Shown here in pieces: positions 8,227 to 20,324 of a stretch of 64,000 nucleotides of DNA. Position numbers and translations under genes: made by a program. Numbering within the stretch: position 1 is the stretch's first letter; each line of letters begins with the position of its first letter. A model generated the notes under the pieces. That model searched no databases. It was not told where the DNA came from and saw only the letters and a list, made by a program, of their open reading frames with translations. The stretch comes from Paenibacillus wulumuqiensis. Lineage in GTDB: Bacteria > Bacillota > Bacilli > Paenibacillales > Paenibacillaceae. The DNA lies in NCBI RefSeq assembly GCF_000971965.1, contig NZ_KQ040794.1:2235-66234 (forward strand). The letters run 5' to 3'.

Positions 8227-9171
8227 CTATTCTTCCTGACGTAGACCCAGTCCCAGTTCCTGCAGTTTCTCTTGAACTTCTTCGAGAGATTTGCGGCCCA
8301 GGTTACGGACTTTCATCATATCGTCTTCGGATTTAGTAGTCAGTTCTTGTACCGTATTAATGCCGGCACGTTTCAAGCAGTTGTAAGAACGTACAGAGAG
8401 GTCGAGCTCTTCGATAGTCATCTCAAGCACTTTCTCTTTTTTGTCCTCTTCTTTTTCGACCATGATTTCAGCGTCTTTTGCTTCGTCAGTCAGACCAACA
8501 AACAGCATCAGATGCTCGGTCAGAATTTTGGCACCCAGGCTAACTGCTTCTTCCGGGCGAATGCTTCCATCCGTCCAGATTTCGATAGTCAGCTTGTCAT
8601 AGTTCGTAACCTGACCAACACGAGTATTTTCGATACCATAGTTAACACGGGAGATCGGAGTATAAATAGAATCGATCGGAATCACGCCGATTGGCTGATC
8701 AGAACGTTTGTTTTTATCTGCCGATACATAACCGCGACCACGATTTGCAAAAATACGCATGTGGAGTCTTGAACCTGGAGCCAGAGTGGCAATATGAAGA
8801 TCCGGATTAAGGATTTCCACATCACTGTCAGCACGGATATCCCCTGCAGTGACCACTCCATCTCCTTCTGCATCAATCTCCAACAATTTTTCTTCATCAG
8901 AGTGGATTTTCAGAGAAAGGGCCTTGAGGTTCAAAATAATTTCCGTAACGTCTTCCATTACTCCTTGAACCGTTGAGAACTCGTGCAATACACCATCGAT
9001 TTGTACGGATGTTACCGCTGCTCCCGGAAGAGAAGAAAGCAAGATCCGGCGAAGTGAATTGCCAAGTGTTGTGCCGTAACCACGTTCGAGAGGTTCTACG
9101 ATGAATTTGCCATAGGTTCCTTCATCATTTACATCTACGGTCTCAATTTTCGGCTTTTCGATTTCTATCAC
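8227..9171 (-). CDS. rpoA: RNA polymerase alpha subunit
   Basis: A 314-aa alpha subunit. The N-terminal dimerisation domain (about 1-230) includes [15 protein letters not shown]. The acidic linker is near 235-250, and the C-terminal helix-hairpin-helix domain (about 255-310, [13 protein letters not shown]) binds UP elements and activators. Start is GTG with GGAGGGA upstream. It sits in the conserved order rpsM-rpsK-rpoA-rplQ. Confidence 0.98.
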   Translation of the reverse strand: MIEIEKPKIETVDVNDEGTYGKFIVEPLERGYGTTLGNSLRRILLSSLPGAAVTSVQIDGVLHEFSTVQGVMEDVTEIILNLKALSLKIHSDEEKLLEIDAEGDGVVTAGDIRADSDVEILNPDLHIATLAPGSRLHMRIFANRGRGYVSADKNKRSDQPIGVIPIDSIYTPISRVNYGIENTRVGQVTNYDKLTIEIWTDGSIRPEEAVSLGAKILTEHLMLFVGLTDEAKDAEIMVEKEEDKKEKVLEMTIEELDLSVRSYNCLKRAGINTVQELTTKSEDDMMKVRNLGRKSLEEVQEKLQELGLGLRQEE

Positions 9172-9246
9172 TGCAATATCCCTCCTTCAAAACGTCGCTT
9201 CGGTGAAACTGTCGCTAAAACTTTATTCAATAGACATGCAGTAGTC

Positions 9247-9275
9247 CCCGGCATACATAAAATGTATTCTCCGGG
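9247..9275 (-). other. hairpin in the rpsK-rpoA spacer
   Basis: CCCGG and CCGGG arms enclose a second ATACAT/ATGTAT stem with a 3-nt loop. There is no T run on either side, so it is more likely an RNA stability or processing element than a terminator. The spacer is 135 bp, long for this operon. Confidence 0.5.
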
Positions 9276-9306
9276 AGGATGACCACATTGAAGAGACATG
9301 CTTCGA

Positions 9307-9702
9307 TTATACGCGACGACGTTTTGGTGGACGGCATCCGTTATGCGGGATTGGAGTTACATCCTTAATCAGGTTAACTTCCAGACCAGCTGCTTGCAGG
9401 GAACGAATTGCTGCTTCACGTCCAGCACCTGGACCTTTAACCATAACTTCAACAGCTTTCATGCCGTGTTCCATAGCTGCTTTAGCTGCTGTTTCAGCTG
9501 CCAGTTGTGCTGCGAATGGAGTGGACTTACGGGAACCTCTAAATCCAAGACCGCCGGAGCTAGCCCAGGAAATGGCATTACCATGAGGATCCGTAATAGT
9601 AACGATCGTATTGTTAAACGTGGAACGAATGTGTGCCACGCCAGATTCGATATTTTTACGGTCGCGACGCTTAGTACGTACGACTTTTTTAGCTTTAGCC
9701 AT
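9307..9702 (-). CDS. rpsK: 30S ribosomal protein S11
   Basis: A 131-aa platform protein of the small subunit. Contains the S11 signatures [18 protein letters not shown] and the C-terminal [11 protein letters not shown]. It is 16 bp after rpsM with a strong ribosome binding site. The usual length is 129-131 aa. Confidence 0.98.
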   Translation of the reverse strand: MAKAKKVVRTKRRDRKNIESGVAHIRSTFNNTIVTITDPHGNAISWASSGGLGFRGSRKSTPFAAQLAAETAAKAAMEHGMKAVEVMVKGPGAGREAAIRSLQAAGLEVNLIKDVTPIPHNGCRPPKRRRV

Positions 9703-9718
9703 TGCTCATTAACCTCCC

Positions 9719-10084
9719 TTACTTCTTCTTGTTCGCTACTGTACGACGAGGACCCTTACGTGTACGAGCATTTGTTTTAGTACGTTGTCCACGAACCGGC
9801 AGACCACGACGGTGACGTACACCACGGTAGCATCCGATTTCAATCAGACGTTTAATGTTCAGAGAGATCTCACGACGAAGATCACCTTCAACTTTTGTAC
9901 TTTCAATTGCTTCACGCAGTTTTCCTACTTCATCTTCAGTTAGATCGCGGACACGAGTGTTAAAGTCAATACCTGTACCACTCAGAATTTTCTGGGAAGT
10001 CGTTTTACCGATTCCGAAAATATATGTCAAGGCGATCTCAACGCGCTTATCACGTGGTAAATCTACACCAGCTATACGTGCCAT
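9719..10084 (-). CDS. rpsM: 30S ribosomal protein S13
   Basis: A 121-aa head protein of the small subunit. It opens with [20 protein letters not shown] and ends with the basic tail RTVANKKK that contacts tRNA. The central [20 protein letters not shown] is the family signature. Follows rpmJ by 22 bp. Confidence 0.98.
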   Translation of the reverse strand: MARIAGVDLPRDKRVEIALTYIFGIGKTTSQKILSGTGIDFNTRVRDLTEDEVGKLREAIESTKVEGDLRREISLNIKRLIEIGCYRGVRHRRGLPVRGQRTKTNARTRKGPRRTVANKKK

Positions 10085-10106
10085 TACGCTACACCTCCTC
10101 GATTAA

Positions 10107-10271
<165 letters not shown>

Positions 10272-10336
10272 TTATCTGCACCACAAATTTATATCACATA
10301 AGTATCTATTATACCATAGATTTATGCATTTGTGTT

Positions 10337-10552
10337 CTATTTACGATAAGTTATACGACCTTTTGTCAAATCATAAGGTGAAAGTTGAACAACCACCTTA
10401 TCTCCAGTCAGAATACGGATAAAGTGCATCCGCAGCTTACCAGAAACATGAGCAAGAATCTGATGACCATTTTCCAGCTCAACTTTGAACGTTGCATTCG
10501 GCAATGGTTCAAGAACCACGCCTTCTACCTCAATAACATCCTCTTTAGCCAC
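10337..10552 (-). CDS. infA: translation initiation factor IF-1
   Basis: A 71-aa S1-like OB-fold protein that occupies the A site of the 30S subunit during initiation. The N-terminus [10 protein letters not shown] and the internal [14 protein letters not shown] are diagnostic. Start is GTG at 10552, 8 bp after AAGGAGG; the longer in-frame extension upstream overlaps the preceding gene and is not real. It is followed after 116 bp by rpmJ. Confidence 0.97.
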   Translation of the reverse strand: MAKEDVIEVEGVVLEPLPNATFKVELENGHQILAHVSGKLRMHFIRILTGDKVVVQLSPYDLTKGRITYRK

Positions 10553-10565
10553 AATGAGTTCCTCC

Positions 10566-10871
10566 TTAAACCGTATTTTTTTCGGCAGATTCAACAAACT
10601 TGGCAACTGCATGACGCAACTTTCCGTTTGTGACCCGTCCGCTTTCTTGCAAACTGTCTACGACTTCGCTGCTTACCACCGGCATCAGCTCCAGATGAAG
10701 CAGATTCTTCTTCTTCGGCTGATCAAACTTGCGTTTGTTTCCGTCGGCGATATACACGAATTTCTCATCCGATATTGCAATGATTACAGCAGGTTGGCCA
10801 GCTCCCTTACCTTTTGAAACTCTCACAACTTGACCGACCTGCGGGGATGTCCCTGGTTTCAAAACAATCAC
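10566..10871 (-). CDS. KOW-domain, L14e-like RNA-binding protein
   Basis: A 101-aa protein with an N-terminal KOW/SH3-like barrel (about residues 10-40, [18 protein letters not shown]). Such L14e-like proteins sit between map and infA in many Firmicutes (ybzG in B. subtilis); their ribosomal role is not well defined. The predicted GTG start directly abuts the map stop codon (TAG then GTG) with only a weak ribosome binding site, suggesting translational coupling. The start could instead be a TTG a few codons downstream. Confidence 0.8.
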   Translation of the reverse strand: MIVLKPGTSPQVGQVVRVSKGKGAGQPAVIIAISDEKFVYIADGNKRKFDQPKKKNLLHLELMPVVSSEVVDSLQESGRVTNGKLRHAVAKFVESAEKNTV

Positions 10872-11624
10872 CTACGCGTTAAGTTTTGTGAAAATTTCCA
10901 TACCGTCCGGTGTAACCGCAACTGTATGTTCAAAATGGGCACACAGTGAGCCATCAACCGTAACTACTGTCCATTTGTCTTCCAACGTTTTCACTTGCCG
11001 TCCGCCGGCATTCACCATCGGTTCTATTGCGAGAACCATTCCGGGTTTAAGCCTTGGACCCCGATCGGCGATTCCGTAATTCGGAATTTTCGGATCTTCG
11101 TGCAGTTTGGTTCCGATCCCGTGTCCGACATACTCTCGTACGACAGACATCCCGGCATCTTCAATAAAACGCTGTATCGCATGCGATATTGTAAACAGAC
11201 GCACATCCGGTTTTACCAGGTCAAGTCCGGCAAATAAAGCCCCTTCTGTAACTTCCAAAAGACGCTTCGCTTCGTCAGAAATTTGTCCTACCGGATAGGT
11301 CCACGCCGAATCACCGTGATACCCCTGATACTGAGCTCCAATATCAAAAGTAACGATGTCGCCTTCTTGCAGTTTGCGTTTGCTTGGGAATCCATGAACA
11401 AGCTGCTCATTCACCGAAGCACAAATACTGGCAGGAAAACCATTGTATCCTTTGAACGATGGCAAGGCATTCTGGCTGCGAATATAACGGTCCGCAAGTT
11501 GATCGAGCTCTTCCGTTGTAATCCCTGGCTCGATAGACTGTTTGATCAAAGCGTGTGTTTCCGCTACGATTCGCCCTGCTTCTCGCATAAAGCCAAGTTC
11601 TGTTTCGGATTTGCAAATGATCAT
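10872..11624 (-). CDS. map: methionine aminopeptidase, type I
   Basis: Removes the initiator methionine from nascent proteins. The 250-aa pita-bread fold shows the metal-binding and catalytic residues: H77 in VHGFP, D94 in FDIGA, D105 in HGDSAW, then the YVGHGIG histidine, the AIEPM glutamate and the C-terminal FEHTV glutamate. It is 5 bp after adk, the common secY-adk-map order. Confidence 0.97.
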   Translation of the reverse strand: MIICKSETELGFMREAGRIVAETHALIKQSIEPGITTEELDQLADRYIRSQNALPSFKGYNGFPASICASVNEQLVHGFPSKRKLQEGDIVTFDIGAQYQGYHGDSAWTYPVGQISDEAKRLLEVTEGALFAGLDLVKPDVRLFTISHAIQRFIEDAGMSVVREYVGHGIGTKLHEDPKIPNYGIADRGPRLKPGMVLAIEPMVNAGGRQVKTLEDKWTVVTVDGSLCAHFEHTVAVTPDGMEIFTKLNA

Positions 11625-11629
11625 TCCGC

Positions 11630-12274
11630 TTAACCTCTCAGCAATGACACAATATCCTGTGATACTACGTCAATGCCCTGTTCGCCATCAATATCTCTCA
11701 GAAGGTTGCGATCTCCGTAGTAAGCGAGCAGAGGCGCCGTCTTGTTACCGTACTCGTCAAGTCGGGTTGCTACACTTTCTTCGTTATCATCAGCTCTCTG
11801 GTAGAGTTCACCGCCATCGATATCACATACGCCTTCTTGCTTCGGCGGATTGAATACGATGTGGTAAGTAGCGCCGCAAGTTTTGCAAATGCGTCGTCCG
11901 GTAATACGAACGAGCAGCTTGTCACGGTCTACTTTAAGATTGATTACGTGGTCCAGCTTCCGGTCCATTGCTGCCAGCATTTTATCCAGTGCTTCAGCCT
12001 GAGCCAAAGTTCTTGGATAACCGTCAAGCAAAAAACCTTTTTCACAGTCAGGTTGAGCGAGTCGCTCTTCCACAATTCCATTGGTTACATCATCCGGTAC
12101 CAGTAACCCCTGATCAATGAACTCTTTGGCTTTAACTCCGATAGGAGTCTCCTGTTTGATCGCCAGACGAAATGCATCGCCTGTAGAAATATGAGGAATG
12201 CCCAGTTCTTTCACAATCACAGCGGCCTGTGTTCCTTTTCCTGCTCCCGGAGGTCCCATGAATATAATGTTCAC
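11630..12274 (-). CDS. adk: adenylate kinase, zinc-lid type
   Basis: Interconverts AMP + ATP and 2 ADP. A 214-aa long-form enzyme with P-loop GPPGAGKGT at 7-15 and DGYPRT near 84-89. The lid carries C130, C133, C150 and D153, so a structural zinc is bound by three cysteines and an aspartate, a pattern known in Gram-positive adenylate kinases. Start is GTG, preceded by GGGGGAG. It is 93 bp downstream of secY. Confidence 0.97.
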   Translation of the reverse strand: MNIIFMGPPGAGKGTQAAVIVKELGIPHISTGDAFRLAIKQETPIGVKAKEFIDQGLLVPDDVTNGIVEERLAQPDCEKGFLLDGYPRTLAQAEALDKMLAAMDRKLDHVINLKVDRDKLLVRITGRRICKTCGATYHIVFNPPKQEGVCDIDGGELYQRADDNEESVATRLDEYGNKTAPLLAYYGDRNLLRDIDGEQGIDVVSQDIVSLLRG

Positions 12275-12367
12275 GCTTCGTCACTCCCCCTAAAACTACT
12301 CTTGCAAGAACAGCACGGAAAGGTGCCGGGTATGAATGGGACTCCCCATTCAGCCGGAACCTGCCGT

Positions 12368-13665
<1,298 letters not shown>

Positions 13666-13666
<1 letters not shown>

Positions 13667-14106
13667 TAGATCACCTCGGTTTTACCGCCGGCAGCCTCGA
13701 TCTTCTCTACCGCAGATTGAGAGAACTTATTCGCTTTTACAGTCAGTTTTACAGACAGTTCGCCATTACCCAGAATCTTGATTCCGCTTTTCGCACTTTT
13801 TACAATGCCTTGCTCCATCAAGAATTCAGGAGTCACTTCAGTGTCAGCAGCCAGACTGTTCAGTTCAGCTACGTTAACCAGTGCATACTCTTTACGGGTT
13901 GGGTTAACAAATCCACGTTTCGGCAAACGACGATACAGTGGGTTTTGACCGCCTTCAAATCCTGGACGAACACCGCCGCCAGAGCGTGAATTTTGTCCTT
14001 TGTGACCACGACCCGATGTTTTACCAGTACCACTACTAGTTCCGCGACCAACGCGCTTACGCTCTTTACGGGAACCAGGTGCTGGAGAAAGTTCATGCAA
14101 TTTCAT
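13666..14106 (-). CDS. rplO: 50S ribosomal protein L15
   Basis: A 146-aa late-assembly protein. It starts [20 protein letters not shown] and has the glycine-rich [20 protein letters not shown] segment. I placed the start at the ATG 9 bp after AAGGAGGTG; a GTG four codons earlier is inside the ribosome binding site. The stop overlaps the secY start by one base. Confidence 0.97.
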
Positions 14107-14152
14107 CGTTCGTTGCACCTCCTTATTGATAATAGGCTAATCTTTCGATCAA

Positions 14153-14338
14153 TTAGCCTTGAATTTCTTTTACAGATACCAAGTGTTGTACTTGGTTAAC
14201 CATGCCGCGGATTGCAGCATTGTCTTCTTGAATGACCGAATGGTTCAGTTTACGCAGTCCCAAAGTTTTTACAGTGACGCGTTGGTTTTCTGGACGACCG
14301 ATCACGCTACGGACGAGGGTAATTTCCAATTTAGCCAT
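14153..14338 (-). CDS. rpmD: 50S ribosomal protein L30
   Basis: A 61-aa single-domain protein with the L30 signature [20 protein letters not shown]. The ribosome binding site is AAGGAGGG. It is 12 bp downstream of rpsE and 46 bp upstream of rplO, in the standard spc order. Confidence 0.97.
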   Translation of the reverse strand: MAKLEITLVRSVIGRPENQRVTVKTLGLRKLNHSVIQEDNAAIRGMVNQVQHLVSVKEIQG

Positions 14339-14350
14339 GTGATTCCCTCC

Positions 14351-14848
14351 TTAACCGAGCAGTTCTTCGATTGTTTTTCCACGCAGTTTAGCTACATCTT
14401 CAGCACGTTTCAGGCGAGACAAGCCTTCCAGCGTAGCATTAACCATATTCATGGAGTTCGAAGAACCCAGGGATTTTGTCAAGATGTCACCTACACCAGC
14501 AAGTTCCAGAACGGCACGAACTGGACCACCAGCGATTACTCCAGTACCTTCAGATGCTGGCTTCAGCATTACGCGGCCTGCTCCGAATTTACCGTTTACG
14601 AGGTGAGGAATTGTAGTTCCTACGAGTGGAACGTGTACCAGGTTTTTCTTAGCATCTTCGATACCTTTACGAATCGCATCAGGTACTTCACCGGCTTTAC
14701 CGAGACCAGCACCAACCCAGCCTTTACCGTCGCCTACTACTACCAGCGCGCTAAAGCTAAAACGACGTCCGCCCTTAACTACTTTAGCTACACGATTAAT
14801 ATGAACTACTCTTTCAGTAAGTTCTAAAGTATTTGGATCAATACGCAA
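14351..14848 (-). CDS. rpsE: 30S ribosomal protein S5
   Basis: A 165-aa protein important for decoding fidelity. It has the double-stranded RNA-binding N-domain ([19 protein letters not shown]) and the conserved C-domain. Start is TTG, with AAGGAGG 8 bp upstream. Position between rplR and rpmD is canonical. Confidence 0.97.
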   Translation of the reverse strand: MRIDPNTLELTERVVHINRVAKVVKGGRRFSFSALVVVGDGKGWVGAGLGKAGEVPDAIRKGIEDAKKNLVHVPLVGTTIPHLVNGKFGAGRVMLKPASEGTGVIAGGPVRAVLELAGVGDILTKSLGSSNSMNMVNATLEGLSRLKRAEDVAKLRGKTIEELLG

Positions 14849-14875
14849 GTCGTTTACCTCCTTTTTTACAATGTT

Positions 14876-15241
14876 TTAGAATTGAAGACCCGCTTCACGA
14901 GCTGCATCTGCCAGGGCTTGAATCCGTCCGTGATACAAATAGCCTCCGCGGTCAAATACAACAGACTCGTGTCCTTGTTCAACCGCACGTTTTGCGATCA
15001 GCTGTCCAACTTTAGCAGCAGCTTCAACGCTAGCGCCGTTTTTGATGTCCGTCAGTTCTTTATCCTTAGTGGATGCAGATACCAAAGTTACACCAGCCAC
15101 GTCGTCGATTAGTTGAGCGTAGATATGTTTGGAAGAACGGAATACGTTCAGACGAGGACGCTGAGCAGTACCAGTAATGTTCTTGCGAACACGCAGATGT
15201 CTTTTCAGACGAGCTTTATTTTTATCAGCTTTAGTAATCAT
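14876..15241 (-). CDS. rplR: 50S ribosomal protein L18
   Basis: A 121-aa 5S-rRNA-binding protein. I set the start at the ATG giving [20 protein letters not shown], matching Bacillus L18 length; an upstream extension of eight codons covers the AAGGGAG ribosome binding site. The C-terminus ends [17 protein letters not shown], typical of the family. Confidence 0.97.
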   Translation of the reverse strand: MITKADKNKARLKRHLRVRKNITGTAQRPRLNVFRSSKHIYAQLIDDVAGVTLVSASTKDKELTDIKNGASVEAAAKVGQLIAKRAVEQGHESVVFDRGGYLYHGRIQALADAAREAGLQF

Positions 15242-15285
15242 GACTGTATATTTCACTCCCTTCATTTTACCTGAGCCAGCTTCAT

Positions 15286-15323
15286 GCTAGCTTGCTTGGG
15301 GTAATGAGCCATTATCCCCTAGC
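15286..15323 (-). other. stem-loop between rplF and rplR
   Basis: An outer GCTAG/CTAGC pair (15286-15290 with 15319-15323) encloses an 8-bp stem GGGGTAAT/ATTATCCCC (15298-15305 with 15311-15319), in the 82-bp spacer. There is no T run on the minus strand. A role in mRNA processing or autoregulation within the spc operon is possible but unproven. Confidence 0.55.
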
Positions 15324-15866
15324 TTATTTTTTCTTACCAGCTTTACCTTCTTTACGAAGGATACGTTCGCCTTCATACTTGATACCTTTACCTTTATAAG
15401 GTTCTGGTTCACGTACGGAGCGGATCTTAGCTGCGTAAGCACCTACGCGCTCTTTATCGATACCGTTAACTACGATACGAGTGTTAGTAGGTACATCGAA
15501 ATCGATGCCTGCTTCCGGAGTAATTTCTACCGGGTGAGAGTAACCTACGTTCAGAACGATTTTATCGCCAGATTTGCTTGCGCGGTATCCGACACCAACC
15601 AGTTCCAGAGCTTTGGAGAAACCAGTAGTTACTCCACTCACCATGTTACTCACAACACTGCGAGTTGTTCCGTGCAGGGAACGGTGAAGTTTATTGTCAG
15701 AAGGACGCTCAATCGTGATCACGTTACCTTCAACGTTTACTTTCATATCTTTGTGAAGCTCACGGGACAGGGTTCCTTTCGGACCTTTTACCGTCAGAGT
15801 AGTGTTATCCAAAGTGATTTCTACACCACTAGGTACTTCAATTGGTTTACGACCAATACGGGACAT
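15324..15866 (-). CDS. rplF: 50S ribosomal protein L6
   Basis: A 180-aa protein made of two similar domains near the factor-binding site. Begins [17 protein letters not shown] and carries [14 protein letters not shown] near the C-terminus, the L6 signature. Ribosome binding site GGAGGTG. Lies between rpsH and rplR. Confidence 0.98.
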   Translation of the reverse strand: MSRIGRKPIEVPSGVEITLDNTTLTVKGPKGTLSRELHKDMKVNVEGNVITIERPSDNKLHRSLHGTTRSVVSNMVSGVTTGFSKALELVGVGYRASKSGDKIVLNVGYSHPVEITPEAGIDFDVPTNTRIVVNGIDKERVGAYAAKIRSVREPEPYKGKGIKYEGERILRKEGKAGKKK

Positions 15867-15897
15867 TGCGTTGCACCTCCTTATTTTATGACGTTAA

Positions 15898-16296
15898 TTA
15901 CCAAACGTAGCAAATAACTTCGCCGCCGCTTTTAGATTGACGAGCCTCTTTATCGGTTACCACTCCGTTAGAAGTAGAGATAATCGCGATTCCGAGTCCA
16001 CCCAATACGCGTGGGATTTCATTGCTCTTTGTGTAAACGCGAAGTCCTGGTTTACTGATACGTTTCAGGCCAGTAATTACACGCTCGTTATTTTGACCGT
16101 ATTTCAGGAAAATACGGATAATTCCTTGTTTGTTATCCTCAACCATTTCAGCATCACGAATGAAACCTTCACGTTTCAGGATATCAGCAATTTGCTTCTT
16201 CATTTTAGAAGCTGGAACTTCTACCGTTTCGTGACGCACAGTGTTGGCGTTACGAATACGAGTAAGCATATCAGCAATTGGATCTGACATAGACAT
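15898..16296 (-). CDS. rpsH: 30S ribosomal protein S8
   Basis: A 132-aa central-domain protein of the 30S subunit. Starts [18 protein letters not shown] and has the C-terminal signature [20 protein letters not shown]. Strong ribosome binding site AAGGAGG. In E. coli S8 represses the spc operon; no matching RNA site is evident here. Confidence 0.98.
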   Translation of the reverse strand: MSMSDPIADMLTRIRNANTVRHETVEVPASKMKKQIADILKREGFIRDAEMVEDNKQGIIRIFLKYGQNNERVITGLKRISKPGLRVYTKSNEIPRVLGGLGIAIISTSNGVVTDKEARQSKSGGEVICYVW

Positions 16297-16328
16297 GTGT
16301 GTGAACCTCCTTCCTGTTAATCAATGGT

Positions 16329-16514
16329 TTACCAGCTTGCTTTTTTCACGCCAGGAATCTGGCCTTTGTATGCCAATTCACGGAAGCAAATACGGCAAAT
16401 TTTAAACTTTTGCAAAACGGAATGTGGACGACCACAACGTTCGCAACGAGTGTAAGCACGTACTTTGAACTTCGGTGTACGTTGTTGTTTAACTTTCATT
16501 GAAGTTTTAGCCAC
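16329..16514 (-). CDS. rpsN: 30S ribosomal protein S14, zinc type
   Basis: A 61-aa short S14 with C24-x2-C27 and C40-x2-C43, the zinc-binding form. The GTG start ([10 protein letters not shown] follows) is 9 bp after AGGAGGTG; an apparent four-codon extension covers that site. Position between rplE and rpsH is standard. A zinc-free paralogue, if present, is not in this window. Confidence 0.97.
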   Translation of the reverse strand: MAKTSMKVKQQRTPKFKVRAYTRCERCGRPHSVLQKFKICRICFRELAYKGQIPGVKKASW

Positions 16515-16584
16515 TTCGCCTGACACCTCCTAAAGATTTTCGGAGAAAAAGGGGCTTATATTCGAACCCCGTACATTTCACAAC

Positions 16585-17127
16585 TTATTTTACGAAAGGC
16601 ATTCCGAGTTGAGTCAGCAGTTCACGGGACTCTTCGTCCGTTTTAGCTGTAGTAACGATAACGATATCCATACCACGTACTTTATCAACTTTATCGTACT
16701 CGATCTCTGGGAAGATCAGCTGCTCTTTCAGACCCAGTGTGTAGTTACCACGACCGTCGAACGCTTTGGAAGATACACCGCGGAAGTCACGTACGCGAGG
16801 CAGTGTAATGTTAACCAGTTTGTCCAGGAAGTAGTACATACGATCGCCGCGCAGTGTTACTTTAACACCGATTGGCATGTTTTCACGCAGTTTGAATCCA
16901 GCGATGGATTTTTTAGCGCGAGTGATAACTGGTTTTTGACCAGAGATCAGTTGCAGATCGTTTACAGCAGAATCCAATACTTTGGAGTTCGATACCGCTT
17001 CGCCCACACCCATGTTGATAACGATTTTTTCAACTTTAGGGACTTGCATAACAGTCGTATAGTTGAATTTCGTAGTCAGGGAAGGAACGATTTCGTTCAG
17101 GTACATCTCTTTCATTCTTGAAGCCAT
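16585..17127 (-). CDS. rplE: 50S ribosomal protein L5
   Basis: A 180-aa protein that binds 5S rRNA and contacts P-site tRNA. Contains [21 protein letters not shown] and [20 protein letters not shown]. The start was set at the ATG 7 bp after AAAGGAGGA; nine upstream codons overlap that site. Confidence 0.97.
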   Translation of the reverse strand: MASRMKEMYLNEIVPSLTTKFNYTTVMQVPKVEKIVINMGVGEAVSNSKVLDSAVNDLQLISGQKPVITRAKKSIAGFKLRENMPIGVKVTLRGDRMYYFLDKLVNITLPRVRDFRGVSSKAFDGRGNYTLGLKEQLIFPEIEYDKVDKVRGMDIVIVTTAKTDEESRELLTQLGMPFVK

Positions 17128-17160
17128 TGTGGAAGGTCCTCCTTTCCTTAACAATTAGTA

Positions 17161-17517
17161 TTAATCGATTGTATCTCCGGAGCGCTTAGCTACGCGAACT
17201 TTTTTGCCGTTATCCAGTGTTTTGTAACCAACGCGGGTTACTTTTTTTCCGTCCTTAGGATCAACGTGCATTACGTTCGAAACGTGGATAGGTGCTTCTT
17301 GCTCAATACGTCCACCTTGCGGGTTCAGCTGAGTCGGTTTTTGATGCTTGGTAATCATATTCACGCCTTCAACCAGCACGCGGTTTTCACGAGGATACGC
17401 AGCGATTACACGACCTTTTTTACCTTTGTCCTTACCGCTGATTACGATAACCGTATCATCTTTTTTCACGTGCAGTTTGTTGTTGTGAGACTCCAACACT
17501 TTTTTCACTTTCGCCAT
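17161..17517 (-). CDS. rplX: 50S ribosomal protein L24
   Basis: A 118-aa assembly-initiating protein with a KOW domain ([18 protein letters not shown] near residues 20-40). The start is the ATG of [10 protein letters not shown], 7 bp after AGGAGGTG; the eight-codon extension upstream covers the ribosome binding site. Ends KRSGDTID. Confidence 0.97.
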   Translation of the reverse strand: MAKVKKVLESHNNKLHVKKDDTVIVISGKDKGKKGRVIAAYPRENRVLVEGVNMITKHQKPTQLNPQGGRIEQEAPIHVSNVMHVDPKDGKKVTRVGYKTLDNGKKVRVAKRSGDTID

Positions 17518-17570
17518 TTCTGTACACCTCCTATAACTCACTCAGGCACAGGGCCTTATATCGGTATCGT

Positions 17571-17939
17571 TTAGATGACTTCCGGAGCCAGGGAAACGAT
17601 TTTCATGTAATCGCGATCACGCAGTTCACGAGCAACTGGTCCAAAGATACGAGTACCACGAGGGCCTTTATCGTCTTTGATTACCACTGCTGCATTTTCA
17701 TCAAATGCGATGTAAGAACCGTCTTTACGACGTACAGAGCTCTTCGTACGAACAACTACTGCTTTAACTACATCACCTTTTTTGACAACGCCGCCTGGTG
17801 TTGCTTGTTTTACAGAACAAACGATTGTATCGCCGATAGCAGCTGTACGACGTCCAGTACCACCCAATACGCGGATACACATCAGTTCTTTTGCGCCGGA
17901 GTTATCGGCTACAGCCAAACGTGTAAATGGTTGAATCAT
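17571..17939 (-). CDS. rplN: 50S ribosomal protein L14
   Basis: A 122-aa protein of the subunit interface, opening [20 protein letters not shown]. It contains the [20 protein letters not shown] signature. Ribosome binding site AAGGAGGA. The standard length is 122. Confidence 0.98.
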   Translation of the reverse strand: MIQPFTRLAVADNSGAKELMCIRVLGGTGRRTAAIGDTIVCSVKQATPGGVVKKGDVVKAVVVRTKSSVRRKDGSYIAFDENAAVVIKDDKGPRGTRIFGPVARELRDRDYMKIVSLAPEVI

Positions 17940-17976
17940 TTCTAGTTCCTCCTTCCAGGCAACTTATATCAAATCA

Positions 17977-18240
17977 TCAAATGATGATTGCTTCTTCTAC
18001 AACTTCCACCAGTCTCCAGTTTTTGTCTTTGGACAGTGGACGAGTTTCCATGATTTTAACAATATCACCGATTTTCGCAGTGTTGTTTTCATCATGAGCT
18101 TTGAATTTCTTAGTGTACTTAATGCGTTTGTGATACAGATCATGCTTTTTGTAAGTTTCTACAGCAACTACAATAGTTTTATCCATTTTGTCGCTGACAA
18201 CTTTGCCTACCTGTACTTTACGGGCATTACGTTCGCTCAT
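17977..18240 (-). CDS. rpsQ: 30S ribosomal protein S17
   Basis: An 87-aa OB-fold primary rRNA-binding protein. Contains [20 protein letters not shown] and the [20 protein letters not shown] signature. Begins [10 protein letters not shown] with a GGAGG ribosome binding site. Lies between rpmC and rplN. Confidence 0.98.
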   Translation of the reverse strand: MSERNARKVQVGKVVSDKMDKTIVVAVETYKKHDLYHKRIKYTKKFKAHDENNTAKIGDIVKIMETRPLSKDKNWRLVEVVEEAIII

Positions 18241-18292
18241 AGTGGGCCTCCTCCCTCAGCTGACGGCAATCACAAGCTCGTCAAATATTGGA

Positions 18293-18493
18293 TTATGAAG
18301 TAATTCCGAGTTCTCTTTCACGAACTACTGTTTTAGCACGCGCGATTTGCTTACGGACTGCGCTAATACGAGTAGGGTTATCCAATTGACCGGTAGCAAG
18401 TTGAAAGCGCAGGTTAAAGAGTTCCTCTTTAAAACCAGCAATCTTTTGCTCGATTTCAGCAGTGGTAAGGTTGCGCAATTCATTAGCCTTCAT
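18293..18493 (-). CDS. rpmC: 50S ribosomal protein L29
   Basis: A 66-aa helical hairpin protein at the exit tunnel. Starts [20 protein letters not shown]; ribosome binding site GGGTGGTG lies inside the end of rplP. The start overlaps the rplP coding region by 11 bp, indicating coupled translation. Confidence 0.96.
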   Translation of the reverse strand: MKANELRNLTTAEIEQKIAGFKEELFNLRFQLATGQLDNPTRISAVRKQIARAKTVVRERELGITS

Positions 18494-18917
18494 TTGCTTC
18501 ACCACCCAATTCTTCACGTTTCACAAACTTAGTTTTTACCGGCAATTTATGAGAAGCCAGACGCATCGCTTCACGTGCGATCTCTTCAGATACGCCAGCA
18601 AGTTCAAACATAATTTTTCCTGGTTTAACGATGGCAACCCATTTTTCTACGTTACCTTTACCACTACCCATACGAACCTCGAGAGGCTTTTGAGTGATTG
18701 GCTTATCCGGGAAAATTTTAATCCATACTTTACCACCACGTTTGATATAACGAGTCATAGCAATACGGGCAGCTTCGATTTGACGGTTCGTGATCCAAGC
18801 AGGCTCAGTAGCTTGCAGGCCAAATTCGCCGAAGTTCAGTTCAGTACCGCCTTTAGCGCGACCAGCCATTCCTGGACGATGCTGTTTACGGTGTTTTACA
18901 CGTTTAGGTACCAACAT
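18483..18917 (-). CDS. rplP: 50S ribosomal protein L16
   Basis: A 144-aa protein near the A site. Begins [20 protein letters not shown] and has [20 protein letters not shown], the L16 signature. Start 2 bp after the rpsC stop codon; the 3' end overlaps rpmC. Confidence 0.98.
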   Translation of the reverse strand: MLVPKRVKHRKQHRPGMAGRAKGGTELNFGEFGLQATEPAWITNRQIEAARIAMTRYIKRGGKVWIKIFPDKPITQKPLEVRMGSGKGNVEKWVAIVKPGKIMFELAGVSEEIAREAMRLASHKLPVKTKFVKREELGGEANEG

Positions 18918-18919
18918 GA

Positions 18920-19585
18920 TTAGTTGCCTCCTTCCTGAGCAGCTTGTTTCTTAGCCGTAGGAAGAACCTCGCCACGATAGATCCATACTTTTACGCCGAT
19001 ACGGCCGTAAGTTGTATGAGCTTCAGCTGTACCATAATCGATATCAGCACGAAGTGTATGCAGTGGAACAGTTCCTTCGCTGTAACCTTCGGAACGGGCG
19101 ATTTCAGCTCCGCCAAGACGTCCGCTAACGGCTGTTTTAATTCCTTTTGCGCCAGAGCGCATAGTTCTTTGAATCGATTGTTTCAGAGCACGACGGAAAG
19201 AAACGCGACGTTCCAGTTGTTGTGCAATGCTTTCAGCAACGAGGATAGCATCCAGTTCCTGATTTTTGATTTCGGAAATGTTGATGTGAACTTTTTTACC
19301 GCCTGCGATTTTAGTAACTTCGTTACGAAGTACTTCAACCTCAGAACCACCGCGTCCGATAACCATACCAGGTTTCGCAGTGTTGATTGTAACGTTCACG
19401 CGATTAGCCGCTCTCTCGATTTCGATTCGGGAGACAGCGGACTCCTTCAGTTTCGTCTTCAGGTATTCACGGATTCGAACGTCTTCCAGAAGAAGATCGC
19501 CGAAGTCTTTACCAGCATACCATTTAGATTCCCAGTCACGGATAATACCTACACGCAATCCGATGGGATTTACCTTTTGGCCCAC
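18920..19585 (-). CDS. rpsC: 30S ribosomal protein S3
   Basis: A 221-aa head protein with an internal KH domain ([16 protein letters not shown] near residues 75-90) and mRNA-entry-channel residues. Start is GTG ([13 protein letters not shown] follows), preceded by AAGGAGGG. Follows rplV by 15 bp. Confidence 0.98.
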   Translation of the reverse strand: MGQKVNPIGLRVGIIRDWESKWYAGKDFGDLLLEDVRIREYLKTKLKESAVSRIEIERAANRVNVTINTAKPGMVIGRGGSEVEVLRNEVTKIAGGKKVHINISEIKNQELDAILVAESIAQQLERRVSFRRALKQSIQRTMRSGAKGIKTAVSGRLGGAEIARSEGYSEGTVPLHTLRADIDYGTAEAHTTYGRIGVKVWIYRGEVLPTAKKQAAQEGGN

Positions 19586-19600
19586 ACGTTTTCCCTCCTT

Positions 19601-19948
19601 TTATTTTTCAGTTACCACCAAAGAAATGTGGCTGGTGCGTTTGTTGATCTTACTTGCACGTCCCATTGCACGAGGGCGGAACCGTTTCAAAGTAGGACCT
19701 TGGTTAACGTAAGCTTCAGAAATGAACAGGCTGTTCACGTCCAGAGATTCGTTTTTCTCAGTGCTGATGAACTCAGCATTGGCGATTGCGGAGTTAAGAA
19801 GCTTCTCAACTACCGGAGATGCAGACTTTGGTGTGTGACGCAGAATTGCGATCGCCTCACCAACCTGCTTTCCGCGGATCAGGTCAACAACCAGTTGAAC
19901 TTTGCGCGGAGCGATGCGTACAAACTTTGCATGTGCTTTCGCTTGCAT
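19601..19948 (-). CDS. rplV: 50S ribosomal protein L22
   Basis: A 115-aa protein whose beta-hairpin lines the exit tunnel and influences macrolide sensitivity. Contains [20 protein letters not shown] and the terminal [16 protein letters not shown] hook. Ribosome binding site GGAGGTC. Confidence 0.98.
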   Translation of the reverse strand: MQAKAHAKFVRIAPRKVQLVVDLIRGKQVGEAIAILRHTPKSASPVVEKLLNSAIANAEFISTEKNESLDVNSLFISEAYVNQGPTLKRFRPRAMGRASKINKRTSHISLVVTEK

Positions 19949-19983
19949 TGCGTGACCTCCTCTCTTACTTTTACAACACTATA

Positions 19984-20262
19984 TTAACGTCTTGTTTTTC
20001 TGTCATCGTCAGTATGACCTTTGTACGTACGAGTTGGTGCGAACTCACCAAGCTTGTGTCCGACCATATCTTCCGTTACGTATACAGGTACATGTTTGCG
20101 TCCATCATAGACAGCGAAAGTGTGTCCGATGAATTGCGGGAAAATTGTGGAGCGACGGGACCAAGTTTTGATCACTGTTTTTTTGTTGTCAGCATCCAGA
20201 ACTTCCACTTTTTTCAGCAAGTATCCATCCACGAAAGGACCTTTTTTAAGACTACGGCTCAT
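19984..20262 (-). CDS. rpsS: 30S ribosomal protein S19
   Basis: A 92-aa head protein that pairs with S13. Opens [20 protein letters not shown] and carries [20 protein letters not shown], the signature. Lies between rplB and rplV. Confidence 0.98.
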   Translation of the reverse strand: MSRSLKKGPFVDGYLLKKVEVLDADNKKTVIKTWSRRSTIFPQFIGHTFAVYDGRKHVPVYVTEDMVGHKLGEFAPTRTYKGHTDDDRKTRR

Positions 20263-20324
20263 AGGTTGAATCCTCCCTTCATCTTTTCGTCACTTCATAC
20301 TTTACAAGCATTCAAGCACAAATC